Origin: Streptomyces sp. LX-29
Lineage (GTDB): Bacteria > Actinomycetota > Actinomycetes > Streptomycetales > Streptomycetaceae
Assembly (NCBI RefSeq): GCF_029541745.1
Contig: NZ_CP089746.1
Coordinates: forward strand, 434,001-498,000
Length of the DNA: 64,000 nt
Reading direction: 5' to 3'
Each line of letters opens with the position of its first letter. Positions within the stretch are counted from its first letter, which is position 1. A program made the position numbers and the translations under genes. The notes below the pieces were generated by a model, which saw only the letters and a list, made by a program, of their open reading frames with translations, was not told the origin of the DNA and made no database searches. Shown in pieces: positions 9,201 to 16,220 of this stretch.

Positions 9201-10516
9201 CGGTGCTCGGTGCCCGCGAGGCCGCTGAGCCGCGCGGCGAGCCGCTCGGCCCGGCGGTCGGGCCAGTCGGGCTCCAGCAGTTCGTCGCAGACGCGGGCCA
9301 GCAGCGGGGACTCCGGGTCGCTGAAGACGAGGAGCAGCCGGCTGTGGCGGTGCGCGAGCAGGGCCCGCAGCAGGGCGACGACCTCGGCGTCGGCGGAGGC
9401 GGAGCGGTCGACGGCGAGCAGCGCGGCGATGAGCGGCGGGCTCTTCTCGGCGATCCGGGAGAGGAGTTCCCTCGGGGGTGCGGCCTCCAGCCCGATGCGG
9501 TCCGCGGCCTGGGCCGCGAGCTCCGCCACGGTCCGGTTGGTCGCGTCGGCGGCGAAGTCGATGCTGCCCGCGCGTGGTTCGCCGGCCAGCCCGCCGGAGG
9601 CCGACCGGGGGCTCTGTTCGCGGTCGGCGAGCGTCAGGGTGGACCGCACGGTGTGCAGCAGCGCGTGCTCGCCCTCACCGGCGAAGACGAGCTCCACCCG
9701 CTCGGTGTCGGGCGCGTCGCCCAGCCATCGCGTCAGTCTGCGGTGCAGCCCGGGCACCCGGCCCGACGCGGTGCGTTCGGCGGCGACGGCGATGTCGCGG
9801 GAGACGGCGCGGGCGCCGGTCACGCGTAACCCCAGACGTTCCAGGGGCAGGTACTTCAGCACGGTCTCCGTGGGGATCATGTACGCGTGCTCCCGGCGGA
9901 CCGGCGCGTGCGGAGTGCCGAACTGGTGCGCCACGATGCCGATGACGCGGCGCGAGCGGCTGTGCACGACCGCGCTTCCGCTGTACCCGTGCCGTACGGC
10001 GTAGGGCGCTCCGTGCGTGTCCAGCTGGACCCACTCCGGGTTGGGAGCGGGTCCGCCGTGGCCCATCAGCCGGGCGTCCAGGTGCTCGCCGCCGGGGAGG
10101 TCCTCCGGGTAACCGGTGAAGTGCACCGGTTCGCCGTGTGCCGGGATCTGACGGTGCAGCACCGCGTGCGGCACGTCCGGTTCCCGGCTCAGCTTGAGCA
10201 GCGCGAGGTCGCCGCTGAAGTGCGGTGTGGGCGGGACGAGGTACTCGCGCAGCACCCGGGCGGGCAGCGGCGCGGGCGCGACCCGTCGGGAGAGCGGGGC
10301 CCGCGGCACGTCGACGTAGACCGTGTCCAGGGGGTCGCGCGAACCGTCCGCGGCGGGCCGGGAGAGCACCGAATGGGCGCAGGTCAGCACCAGGCCACCG
10401 GGGAGCAGCACGCCGGCGCCCAGCGGACGCTCCGCGCGGTCCTGCGCACGAAGCAGACAGACGCGCCAGCTCTCCTCGTATGACGCGAAGTTGGCAACGC
10501 GCACCGTCTCGCTCAT
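6296..10516 (-). CDS. Trypsin-like protease / PknG-like kinase / TPR fusion protein
   Basis: This 1406-residue protein has three parts. (1) A trypsin-like protease, about 10-230, with a full triad: His in LTCAHS (~48), Asp in GDLALLKL (~102), Ser in GYSGSAVV (~180). (2) An unrecognised 250-residue linker, then a protein kinase at about 560-840: P-loop GRGSHGQVY, lysine in VALKGI (~588), catalytic VYGDLSLTN (~690, HRD Arg lost, Asp and Asn kept), metal Asp in LIDVAGV (~708). (3) A PknG-type TPR region from about 880 (DWRLDWHQGLTHLAHG, GEYAPKLALGYCHEY, GSAAFGLARIHLARGDPDAAL), split by about 170 residues of Ser/Ala/Gly/Arg/Glu-rich disorder (~1000-1168). No PknG rubredoxin-type CxxC module is present. 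No signal peptide or membrane helix is visible, so it is probably cytoplasmic. It heads an operon with a sensor and a lipoprotein. Confidence 0.85.
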   Translation of the reverse strand: MSETVRVANFASYEESWRVCLLRAQDRAERPLGAGVLLPGGLVLTCAHSVLSRPAADGSRDPLDTVYVDVPRAPLSRRVAPAPLPARVLREYLVPPTPHFSGDLALLKLSREPDVPHAVLHRQIPAHGEPVHFTGYPEDLPGGEHLDARLMGHGGPAPNPEWVQLDTHGAPYAVRHGYSGSAVVHSRSRRVIGIVAHQFGTPHAPVRREHAYMIPTETVLKYLPLERLGLRVTGARAVSRDIAVAAERTASGRVPGLHRRLTRWLGDAPDTERVELVFAGEGEHALLHTVRSTLTLADREQSPRSASGGLAGEPRAGSIDFAADATNRTVAELAAQAADRIGLEAAPPRELLSRIAEKSPPLIAALLAVDRSASADAEVVALLRALLAHRHSRLLLVFSDPESPLLARVCDELLEPDWPDRRAERLAARLSGLAGTEHRGAQPPTGPPGAHLEPQRPTGEQAARLHGTLQRLGRGGPLYGRPALPHALYRLAVDIEAALLEAETSQQVRSGPGGWDEFVVEPPGDALTDLPAVTVRAPEAMVTASPDRQLAAGDLLHQQYTVVGPIGRGSHGQVYLARDLLLENRPVALKGILDPQDPAAVLRAHQERLRLVSLNHPAVIRVINYARHQPRAAEFIVMEFADGAPLEWVADRIAREEPPFAGPRVREFIVAYGLRVLDALGYLHEQEGLVYGDLSLTNVLHCGTGIKLIDVAGVREPGVAGPVTHRPPESGPTGDMTTAGDLFGVGAVLTELLDRIPEPPDDLGTRSLRHALRRATDDDPRRRYASAREMAVQLGGVLRELRSLRLGEEAFEPSPLFTPAATTLDGQLGKAPSLDRWRRGRDTGSGLGAPVPGPAEAAVALPVPKPDREDPNWKELQRTSYDDPAGLLQLSEEWLPSPELHLLRCRLQLELAPHDGRAAARLVNASLEHQRAHRLLAAEGRAAYDWRLDWHQGLTHLAHGRVEQALTAFDEVYQAIPGEYAPKLALGYCHEYLAAEARGSTTPGGPPPSASPQAPWAPAGRGPGGDRRAEPAAGRDGASTAAAWTSVAREGTSEGRAGTSDAGRAERPTGRAGSSPEAAESAAPAETVTGRAETPAGRSGTPARGAEPSTERTDVPDRRPRADSRSSTAAEAGESHPAEERGARSGAGRPGRGAEAAEPPDPAVEAHEQRAMRYYDAVWRRNHAQGSAAFGLARIHLARGDPDAALASLDGVPADSRHRTAARTAMVRIHASPRADGSPPTVRSIARAYAGLHRLASHEGLTDRQARERLTAELHERLLDLVVAAGEGQGPLAELRDPLPAATSVPATERELREQLSAVYRLLAKQVPRTGEPRHTALAEALLDNAYRTRPLGLRHYRDRRRVPWLAALRPARRTPDPAREDPESGGRRQTPEPDLAPEPVAGDGG

Positions 10517-10552
10517 ACTGCCCCACGATAACTACCCAGGGGGGAGTACGCG

Positions 10553-10882
10553 ATGGCTGAACGTGACGAAACCCGTGGCGAGGCCCGGGTCGAGGATGCG
10601 GTCGCCGGGCTCGCGGACGTGATCGGACAGGTCCGCGACGAACTGGAGGCGGCCCAGGCGTTGGGCGCCGGGCGCACGCTCAAGTTCGGGGTGGAGCGGG
10701 TGCATCTGGAGTTCGCGGTCCAGGTACGGCGCGAGACAGGGGGCAAGGCCGGGCTGCGGATCGGCGTGGTCACGGCGGGTGGGGGCGGGTCCGTCGCGCG
10801 GGAGGCCACGCACACCATCCAGATCGACCTGACCCCCCAGGGCCCAGACGGTAGTCCGCACGTCAGTGTGGGCGGGGTGTAG
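10553..10882 (+). CDS. Trypco2 (trypsin-co-occurring domain 2) family protein
   Basis: This 109-residue protein matches the trypco2 family, named because its genes sit beside trypsin-like protease genes in predicted NTP-dependent conflict systems. Visible features are an N-terminal helix (VEDAVAGLADVIGQVRDELE), then alternating strands (LKFGVERVHLEFAVQVRRE, GLRIGVVTAGGGG, THTIQIDLTPQ) that fit the family's beta-rich half. The start ATG has GGGGGAG about 6 bases upstream. It is divergent from, and only 36 bp away from, the protease-kinase gene, which strongly supports functional pairing and shared promoter DNA. The biochemical role of trypco2 is not known; a regulator or adaptor for the protease is the usual proposal. 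Confidence 0.85.
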   Translation: MAERDETRGEARVEDAVAGLADVIGQVRDELEAAQALGAGRTLKFGVERVHLEFAVQVRRETGGKAGLRIGVVTAGGGGSVAREATHTIQIDLTPQGPDGSPHVSVGGV

Positions 10883-11014
10883 GCGCCGAGCGGGGCGTGG
10901 GGGCGACGGCCGTCCGCCACCCCCGCGTCGAGCCGCGGGGCGACGGGCGGCCGGCGGCTACGGCCGGGTGGCATCGCTTGCGGGGGTCTTCGGGGCGGTG
11001 GCAGGGTCGGACGT

Positions 11015-11512
11015 ATGCAGACGATCTCCGTGCGGGTGCTGGACGTCTTGGACTGGGCGCTCTACCGCGCCGTCCGGCTCGCGGCCCTGGCGGACGCCCC
11101 GACCGCCTTCGCCTCCACGCTCGGCCGTGAGCTGGCGTTCTCGGAGGACCGGTGGCGGGAGCGCCTCGCGGGGCGCAACCAGTTCGTCGCCGAGGACGGC
11201 GGCGAGGTCTGCGGGCTGGTCGGCGTCGTCCCGGCCGACCCCGGCGTCGCCGAACTGGTGTCCCTGTGGGTGCGGCCCGCCGCGAGGGGGCGTGGGGTCG
11301 GCGACCTGCTGGTGCGTGAGGTGCTGCGCTGGGCAGGCGACCACGACGTCCCCACGGTGCGTCTGTGGGTGGCCGAGGGCAACGAGCCCGCCGAGCGTCT
11401 CTACGCCCGTCACGACTTCCGGCGGACGGGGACGGTACAGCCCGTGCGCCCCGGTGCGGACGCTCTGGAGTTCGCCATGACGCGGTCGGTGCCCGTCGAC
11501 GGGGCCGGCTGA
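11015..11512 (+). CDS. GNAT family N-acetyltransferase
   Basis: This 165-residue protein is a GNAT acetyltransferase that uses acetyl-CoA to acetylate an amine. The acetyl-CoA motif is clear: ELVSLWVRPAARGRGVGDLL at about residues 81-100, with the RGRGVG pyrophosphate loop, followed by VRLWVAEGNEPAERLYARH (about 119-137), the usual C-terminal region. Length is standard. The substrate is not predictable. The gene stands alone between the trypco2 gene and the convergent SnoaL-like gene, 29 bp from the latter's end. Confidence 0.9.
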   Translation: MQTISVRVLDVLDWALYRAVRLAALADAPTAFASTLGRELAFSEDRWRERLAGRNQFVAEDGGEVCGLVGVVPADPGVAELVSLWVRPAARGRGVGDLLVREVLRWAGDHDVPTVRLWVAEGNEPAERLYARHDFRRTGTVQPVRPGADALEFAMTRSVPVDGAG

Positions 11513-11541
11513 CCCGCCCGGTGGGGCGAACGCGGGCGGTC

Positions 11542-11991
11542 TCAGCCGGTCGCGGTCGGCTCCGCGCAGGCGTCGGCGACGGCCCGCGTGTCCCAGTAGA
11601 ACGGCCGGACCTCGGTGATCCGCCCGTCCTCGACGCGGATGGTCTGGAGGATCGGGAAGGAGAGTTCGCGACCGGTCGCCCGAGCACGGGCGTGGACCTG
11701 GGTGAGCACCACCGCGGTCTCGCCGGTGGCGAGGAACTCCTGCTTCACCATGTCGAACGACTCCCACGCCTCGCCCATCGCGAGGAAGAACCGCGCCATG
11801 CCCTGGTGCCCGCGCCAGGTGCCGCCGTAGGGCAGGGCGTCGGCCTGGTGGAGCACGACGTCCGGTGCGAAGAAGGGGGCCAGCAGGTCGAACGACGCCT
11901 TGCCGGGGCCTCCGGCGGCCAGGTACTCCGCCTCGGCCGCGTACATGCCGGTGAGGACGGTCACCGAGTCCGTGGGGGATGAAGGTCTCAT
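11542..11991 (-). CDS. SnoaL-like / NTF2-fold protein
   Basis: This 149-residue protein has the NTF2/SnoaL fold pattern: N-terminal helices with FDLLAPFFAPDVVLHQADALPYGG, the WRGHQGMARFFLAMGEAWE helix, then strands VVLTQVHARARATG and SFPILQTIRVEDGRITEVRPFYWDT. Such proteins are small enzymes (cyclases, isomerases, hydrolases) or ligand-binding scaffolds. I chose ATG 11991 (MRPSSPTDSV). An alternative in-frame ATG at 12033 would add 14 residues encoded by the inverted repeat that flanks the start. No SD sequence is seen at either start, so the mRNA may be leaderless or the site may be buried in the hairpin. Confidence 0.8.
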   Translation of the reverse strand: MRPSSPTDSVTVLTGMYAAEAEYLAAGGPGKASFDLLAPFFAPDVVLHQADALPYGGTWRGHQGMARFFLAMGEAWESFDMVKQEFLATGETAVVLTQVHARARATGRELSFPILQTIRVEDGRITEVRPFYWDTRAVADACAEPTATG

Positions 11992-12033
11992 GCCGCCAGT
12001 GTGGTCGGAGGGGACCGACCACGCTGGCGGCAT
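11990..12033. promoter_or_regulatory. 19-bp inverted repeat at SnoaL-like gene start
   Basis: Positions 11990-12008 and 12015-12033 form a 19-bp inverted repeat with one mismatch and a 6-base centre. Both outer ends carry an ATG reading (CAT on the plus strand at one side). It abuts or overlaps the start codon of the SnoaL-like gene. It is a good candidate operator, or a translation-blocking hairpin. Confidence 0.6.
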
Positions 12034-12077
12034 TCGGACGTCGAGGTGCGGCACCGCCGGCACCCTCCCGACCGAAC

Positions 12078-13502
12078 TCAGTCGGCCGGAGGCGGGGCGG
12101 TGGGGTCGACGGGGGTGAACGTGCCCAACCGCTGTTCGACGGCGGCGGCCGCCTGGAGGCAGAGGTCCTCCCGGTACATCCCGCCGATGATCTGAACCCC
12201 CTGGGGCAGCCCGTCGGCGACACCCACGGGCAGCGCCACGGACGGGGCGCCGACGAAGGTGCTCGCCCGGCACAGCCGTACGGCCCCCATGGTGCGGGCG
12301 TTGTCCTCGACGCTGCCGTGCATGGCGTCGGGGAAGGGGATCGGGTCGGTCGACACGGGGCCGAGGAGCAGCGGGTACCGCTCGAAGTGTCCGGCCCAGT
12401 CCCGCTGGATGCCCTGTCGGGCCGCGGTGAGCTGGAGATAGCCGTCGAGGCCGAGCGCCGGCTGCTCCCGCAGGGTGTGTTCGACGTGGCGTCGGCTGTC
12501 CTCGGTGAGCAGCTCCTTCAGTTGCGGCCAGGCGAGGCTGAACTCGGTGAATATCAGCCCCAGGTAGCCGTCGACGGCGTCGTCCAGCCGGGGGACCTCG
12601 ACCTCGTGGACCTCGTAGCCGGCGTCCTCCAGCGTCGCGGCGGCCGTCTCGACGCCGGCGCGCACGGCGGGATCGACGCCGTGTCCGCCCGGGTCCATGA
12701 CGACGCCGACGCGGATCGGACCCGCGGGCCGCGGGCCGTCCAGCGGCACCGGGACCGCGCGTGGGTCCTGCGGGTCGACTCCGGAGAGCGCCTCGTAGAC
12801 GGCGCGCAGGTCGGCGACGGTGCGCGCGAGCGGCCCGTCCACCGGGAACAGTTGGGAGGAGAGCGTCGGGTCCTGCGGCCCGAGCCGGTGGTCCTGCGGG
12901 AACCTGCCGTAGCTGGGCTTGAGCGCGGTCACGCCGTTGAACGCGGCCGGCACGCGCAGCGAACCGCCCGAGTCGTTCCCGAGCCCGAGCGGGGCCATGC
13001 CGGTGGCGACCGCCACCCCGTCGCCGCCGCTGGTCCCGCCGGGGGTCCGGGCCGGGTCCCAGGGGTTGCGGGTCTCGCCGTAGAGGGTGCTGACGGTGTG
13101 CATGCCGGCGATCGTCATGTCGGGCAGGTTGGTCCGCCCGAGGGGGATCGCCCCGGCGGCGCGCAGCCGCCGTACCGGAGGGGCGTCGGCGGAGGGGACG
13201 AGCCCACGGAACCGGGGCACGCCGAAGGTGGTCGCCGATCCGGCGACATGAATGTTCTCCTTCACCGTGAACGGCACCCCTGCCAGCGGGCCGAGGCGCT
13301 CGCCGGCGGCGCGGCGCCGGTCGGTCTCCCGGGCGGCCTCGCGGGCGCTGTCGGCGAGGAGATTGGTGATCGCGTTCACCCGTGGGTTGACCACGGCGAC
13401 GCGTGCGAGGTGCGCGTTGACGACGTCCAGCGCGCTGACGTCGCCGGCGGCGACGGCCCGGGCCAGTTCCGCCGCGCTCAGCTGCCACAATTCTGTATCC
13501 AC
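12078..13502 (-). CDS. Amidase signature family hydrolase
   Basis: This 474-residue protein is an amidase-signature hydrolase (Ser-cisSer-Lys triad), cleaving a C-N amide bond. The lysine lies in GVPFTVKENIHVAG (about 75-88) and the glycine/serine signature in RTPGGTSGGDGVAVATG followed by LGLGNDSGGSLRVPAAFNG (about 140-180), which holds both catalytic serines. Length is typical (450-500). The cis-Ser region reads GGTSGGDG where many relatives have GGSSGGS, a minor variation. It starts with GTG at 13502, inside a 26-bp palindrome; no ribosome binding site precedes it, suggesting a leaderless message or a wrong start. A TetR gene is divergent, so the amidase is probably its target. Substrate unknown. 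Confidence 0.9.
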   Translation of the reverse strand: MDTELWQLSAAELARAVAAGDVSALDVVNAHLARVAVVNPRVNAITNLLADSAREAARETDRRRAAGERLGPLAGVPFTVKENIHVAGSATTFGVPRFRGLVPSADAPPVRRLRAAGAIPLGRTNLPDMTIAGMHTVSTLYGETRNPWDPARTPGGTSGGDGVAVATGMAPLGLGNDSGGSLRVPAAFNGVTALKPSYGRFPQDHRLGPQDPTLSSQLFPVDGPLARTVADLRAVYEALSGVDPQDPRAVPVPLDGPRPAGPIRVGVVMDPGGHGVDPAVRAGVETAAATLEDAGYEVHEVEVPRLDDAVDGYLGLIFTEFSLAWPQLKELLTEDSRRHVEHTLREQPALGLDGYLQLTAARQGIQRDWAGHFERYPLLLGPVSTDPIPFPDAMHGSVEDNARTMGAVRLCRASTFVGAPSVALPVGVADGLPQGVQIIGGMYREDLCLQAAAAVEQRLGTFTPVDPTAPPPAD

Positions 13503-13536
13503 AGTCGACTATGGATACAGACCTGTATCTGGATAC
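13494..13536. promoter_or_regulatory. TetR operator candidate between amidase and TetR genes
   Basis: A 26-bp palindrome at 13494-13519 has outer arms TGTATCCA/TGGATACA and an inner AGTCGACT, with only one mismatched pair. A second, weaker element (TGTATC then GGATAC) follows at 13524-13536. It lies in the gap between divergent genes and covers the amidase start codon, as expected for a TetR repressor controlling both. Confidence 0.75.
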
Positions 13537-13568
13537 GCAATCGAATATCGGATGGGGTGGAGGTTCGG

Positions 13569-14216
13569 ATGACACCGAAGCGCATGACGCGGGAGGAGAG
13601 CCGGCGGCAGACGCGGGACCGCCTGCTGGAGGCCGCGGCCGAGCTGTTCGCCGAACGCGGCGTCAACGGAACGTCCGTCGAGCAGATCGCCGAGCGCGCC
13701 GGCTACAGCCGCGGGGCGTTCTACGGCAACTTCGAGGACAAGGACGAGGTGGTGCTGGAGCTGCTCGACCGGCGCACCCGGAGCGAGCTGCGCGAGGTGC
13801 GGGAGCTGGGCCGCGACGCGGAGTCGTTCGCGGACGTGTTGCAGGGGCTCCGGGCCTGGCACCGGGCCCGCGGCCGGCACGCCGCGGACTGGCTCGCCCT
13901 GCGTCTGGAGCTGTTCCTGCACGCGCGCCGCAACCCGGAGCTCCGGCAGCGGCTGGCGGAGCGTGAACTCCTCGCCCGCGGCGCCATCGCGGGCGGCATC
14001 GAGCAGGAGCTGGGCCGCCACGACGCCACGCCCCCCGCCGACCCCGCCTTCCTCGCGCTCATCGTGCACGCCCTGGAGGACGGCCTGCTGATCCAGCGGC
14101 AGCTGTGTCCCGACGAGATCGGTGACGAGGTGGTCGTCGACGCCGTCGAACTCCTCCTCAGATCATGGACCGCTTTGGCGGCGGACGACGCGCCCGACCG
14201 GCCCAGCCGAGGGTGA
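13569..14216 (+). CDS. TetR/AcrR family transcriptional regulator
   Basis: This 215-residue protein has the TetR N-terminal helix-turn-helix: RDRLLEAAAELFAERGVNGT, then TSVEQIAERAGYSRGAFYGNF at about residues 38-58, with the usual KDE(V) following. The C-terminal ligand domain (about 75-205) is helical, as in the family. GGTGGAGG about 5 bases before ATG 13569 is a strong ribosome binding site. It is divergent from the amidase gene and the 26-bp palindrome between them is its likely operator, so it probably represses itself and the amidase. Ligand unknown. Confidence 0.92.
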   Translation: MTPKRMTREESRRQTRDRLLEAAAELFAERGVNGTSVEQIAERAGYSRGAFYGNFEDKDEVVLELLDRRTRSELREVRELGRDAESFADVLQGLRAWHRARGRHAADWLALRLELFLHARRNPELRQRLAERELLARGAIAGGIEQELGRHDATPPADPAFLALIVHALEDGLLIQRQLCPDEIGDEVVVDAVELLLRSWTALAADDAPDRPSRG

Positions 14217-14297
14217 ACACCTCGACGGCGCACACCCCACCCCGGCCCTCGCGTGCCACACGCGCTCGGGGATGATCGGGGTGGAAGGTGATCGAAG

Positions 14298-15227
14298 GTG
14301 AGCATGCGCACGGACAACCGCGGGCCGGCGGCGGCTGGAACGACTCGGCGGGAGGCCCGCGGCCGACCGAGGCTGTGGACGGTGCGGACGGTCCTGCTCT
14401 CCGCGGGTGTCCTCTTCTTCGAAGCGGCGCTGCTGGTGGTCGGCGTGACCTTCCTCGGCCTGGACGACGAGACGCCGATACCGCAGGACGACCCCGGTCT
14501 GCTGGTCGTCACGCTTCCCGTCCTGGCCTGCGTCGCCCTCCCCGCCGGGCTGCTGATGACGGTGACGGTGGTCCTGCCCGCGCTGGGTCTGGCCCGGCGA
14601 CCGGGCGGGCGTCGGTGGGTCGTGCCGGCGGTCGCCGCGGCGGCGGCCCTGCCGCTCACCGTGCTGGTGAAGCGCTGGTGGGCCCTGTCCGTGACGCAGG
14701 CCCTGGTGTGCTGGTCGCTGCTCGCCCTGTGCGTCGCCACGGCGGCCGGCGCGGTCGCGCTGTCCCACCGCCACCTCCGTACGGGCCGCACCGCCTCCCT
14801 CCTCCGGCGGGGCTACGCGTACGGAAGCCTGGCCGTCCTGGCGGCCTGCGGGCTGGGTCTCGGGGCCCGGTCCGTGGGACTGATCGAGGAGTACCGTCCG
14901 CCCACCGTGGCCCGCCACGACCTGGTCGGCGCGTGGACCGACGACGAGGGCGGCCGGTTGCGCCTCGCCTCCGACGGCACGGCCGTCGCCGACCGCCTCC
15001 GGACCGAGGAGGAGGAGACCGTGGACGGTGCCTCCGACGCACGTCGGTGCACGGGAACCGGCACCTGGCTGTTCCAGTCGGCCACCGACCCGTGGGAGCA
15101 GTCGGTGCGGCTCGACATCGACGGCTGCGCCATGGAGTGGAACGTCGGCGGCACGGATCGGCGACCCGGGCTCAACCACGTCTACGGCGATCCGGACTCC
15201 CCGGACTGGTTCCGGCTCCGCCGCTGA
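14298..15227 (+). CDS. Membrane protein with extracytoplasmic C-terminal domain
   Basis: I do not recognise this 309-residue protein's family. It shows about five membrane helices: VLLSAGVLFFEAALLVVGVTF (~31-51), LLVVTLPVLACVALPAGLL (~67-85), a third near 106-122 rich in alanine, ALVCWSLLALCVATAAGAVAL (~133-153) and YGSLAVLAACGLGLGA (~173-190). The last about 110 residues are soluble, begin DLVGAWTDDEGGRLRLASDG and contain CTGTGTWLFQ and two cysteines, a pattern seen in small beta-barrel (lipocalin-like) modules, probably outside the cell. Starts GTG 14298 and ATG 14304 are both possible. It sits downstream of the TetR gene by 81 bp with no evident link. Confidence 0.75.
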   Translation: MSMRTDNRGPAAAGTTRREARGRPRLWTVRTVLLSAGVLFFEAALLVVGVTFLGLDDETPIPQDDPGLLVVTLPVLACVALPAGLLMTVTVVLPALGLARRPGGRRWVVPAVAAAAALPLTVLVKRWWALSVTQALVCWSLLALCVATAAGAVALSHRHLRTGRTASLLRRGYAYGSLAVLAACGLGLGARSVGLIEEYRPPTVARHDLVGAWTDDEGGRLRLASDGTAVADRLRTEEEETVDGASDARRCTGTGTWLFQSATDPWEQSVRLDIDGCAMEWNVGGTDRRPGLNHVYGDPDSPDWFRLRR

Positions 15228-15357
15228 ACTCCCCCGCTCCGCCCGCGAGTCGCTCGACGCGCGGACGGCGGCGCACCCGGCGGCGGCCCGGGCTCCGCCG
15301 GTCACGCGGGGCGCCGCCCTCTGGCCGCGGAGCGCGGCGCCGGGGGACGATGGGGGC

Positions 15358-16068
15358 ATGGCCAAGGGCGTGTTGTTCGACTTCTCCGGGACCCTGTTCC
15401 ACATCGAGCCGGCACGGGAGTGGCTGCGCGCGGCGGCGGAGGAGGCCGGTCGCGTCCTCACGGAGGAGGAGCTCACGGCCTACGCCGAGCGGTTGGAGGC
15501 GGTCGGCGCCCAGCCCGGCGGGGTCCCGCCCCGGCGGCTGCCCGCCGAACTGGCCGAGCTGTGGCGGGAGCGCGACATGAGCGCCGGCCGACACCGCGCC
15601 GTCTATACCGCCCTCGCCCGAAGCGCCATGCCTCCCGCACCGGCGGCGTCGGCCCCCGTTCCGGATCTGACCGAGGCGCTGTACGAACGGCATCGCCGGC
15701 CGGCCGCCTGGCGGCCGTACCCGGACACCGCGAGCACCCTGACGGCCTTGCGCGGGCGCGGCGTCCCGGTCGCCGTCGTCAGCAACATCGGCTGGGACCC
15801 GCGCCCGGTCTTCCGCGCCCACGGCGTGTACCACCTCGTCGAGTCGTATGTGCTCTCGTACGAGCACGGGGTGGCGAAGCCCGACCCCGCGCTCTTCCAG
15901 GCGGCCTGCGACCGGCTCGGGCTGCCGCCGCACGAGGTGGTGATGGTCGGCGACAGCGCGCCGGCGGACGGCGGGGCCGCCGCCCTGGGCTGCGCGGTGC
16001 ACCTGGTCGACGGCGTCCAGGTGGACCGGCGCCCGGACGCGTTGGCGGCGGTGCTCGATCTGGTGTGA
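15358..16068 (+). CDS. HAD-superfamily hydrolase
   Basis: This 236-residue protein is a haloacid-dehalogenase-superfamily hydrolase of the subfamily I type with a helical cap. Motif I is FDFSGTLF (nucleophile Asp8; the usual second Asp is Ser), motif II is VAVVSNIGWD (~142), motif III the lysine in VAKPDPALF (~178) and motif IV VMVGDSAPADGGAA (~200). The missing second acid in motif I is unusual for a plain phosphatase and suggests a different leaving group or a modified reaction, but the same change is seen in related actinomycete proteins. ATG 15358 was chosen because the longer frame upstream reads through the preceding membrane protein's coding region. Confidence 0.88.
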   Translation: MAKGVLFDFSGTLFHIEPAREWLRAAAEEAGRVLTEEELTAYAERLEAVGAQPGGVPPRRLPAELAELWRERDMSAGRHRAVYTALARSAMPPAPAASAPVPDLTEALYERHRRPAAWRPYPDTASTLTALRGRGVPVAVVSNIGWDPRPVFRAHGVYHLVESYVLSYEHGVAKPDPALFQAACDRLGLPPHEVVMVGDSAPADGGAAALGCAVHLVDGVQVDRRPDALAAVLDLV

Positions 16069-16220
16069 CCCGGCGCGCCGGCCGCGACGGCGCCGGGTCG
16101 CGCCATGGCGGCCTCGGCCGGGGCAGGTCGGGTCGGGGCAGGTCGGGTCGGGTCGGTTCGACCCCTGTCCGCCGCTCCCCCGCCCGGCCGGCCGTGCCCC
16201 GCGCGCGGGCGGTGGTCGTC

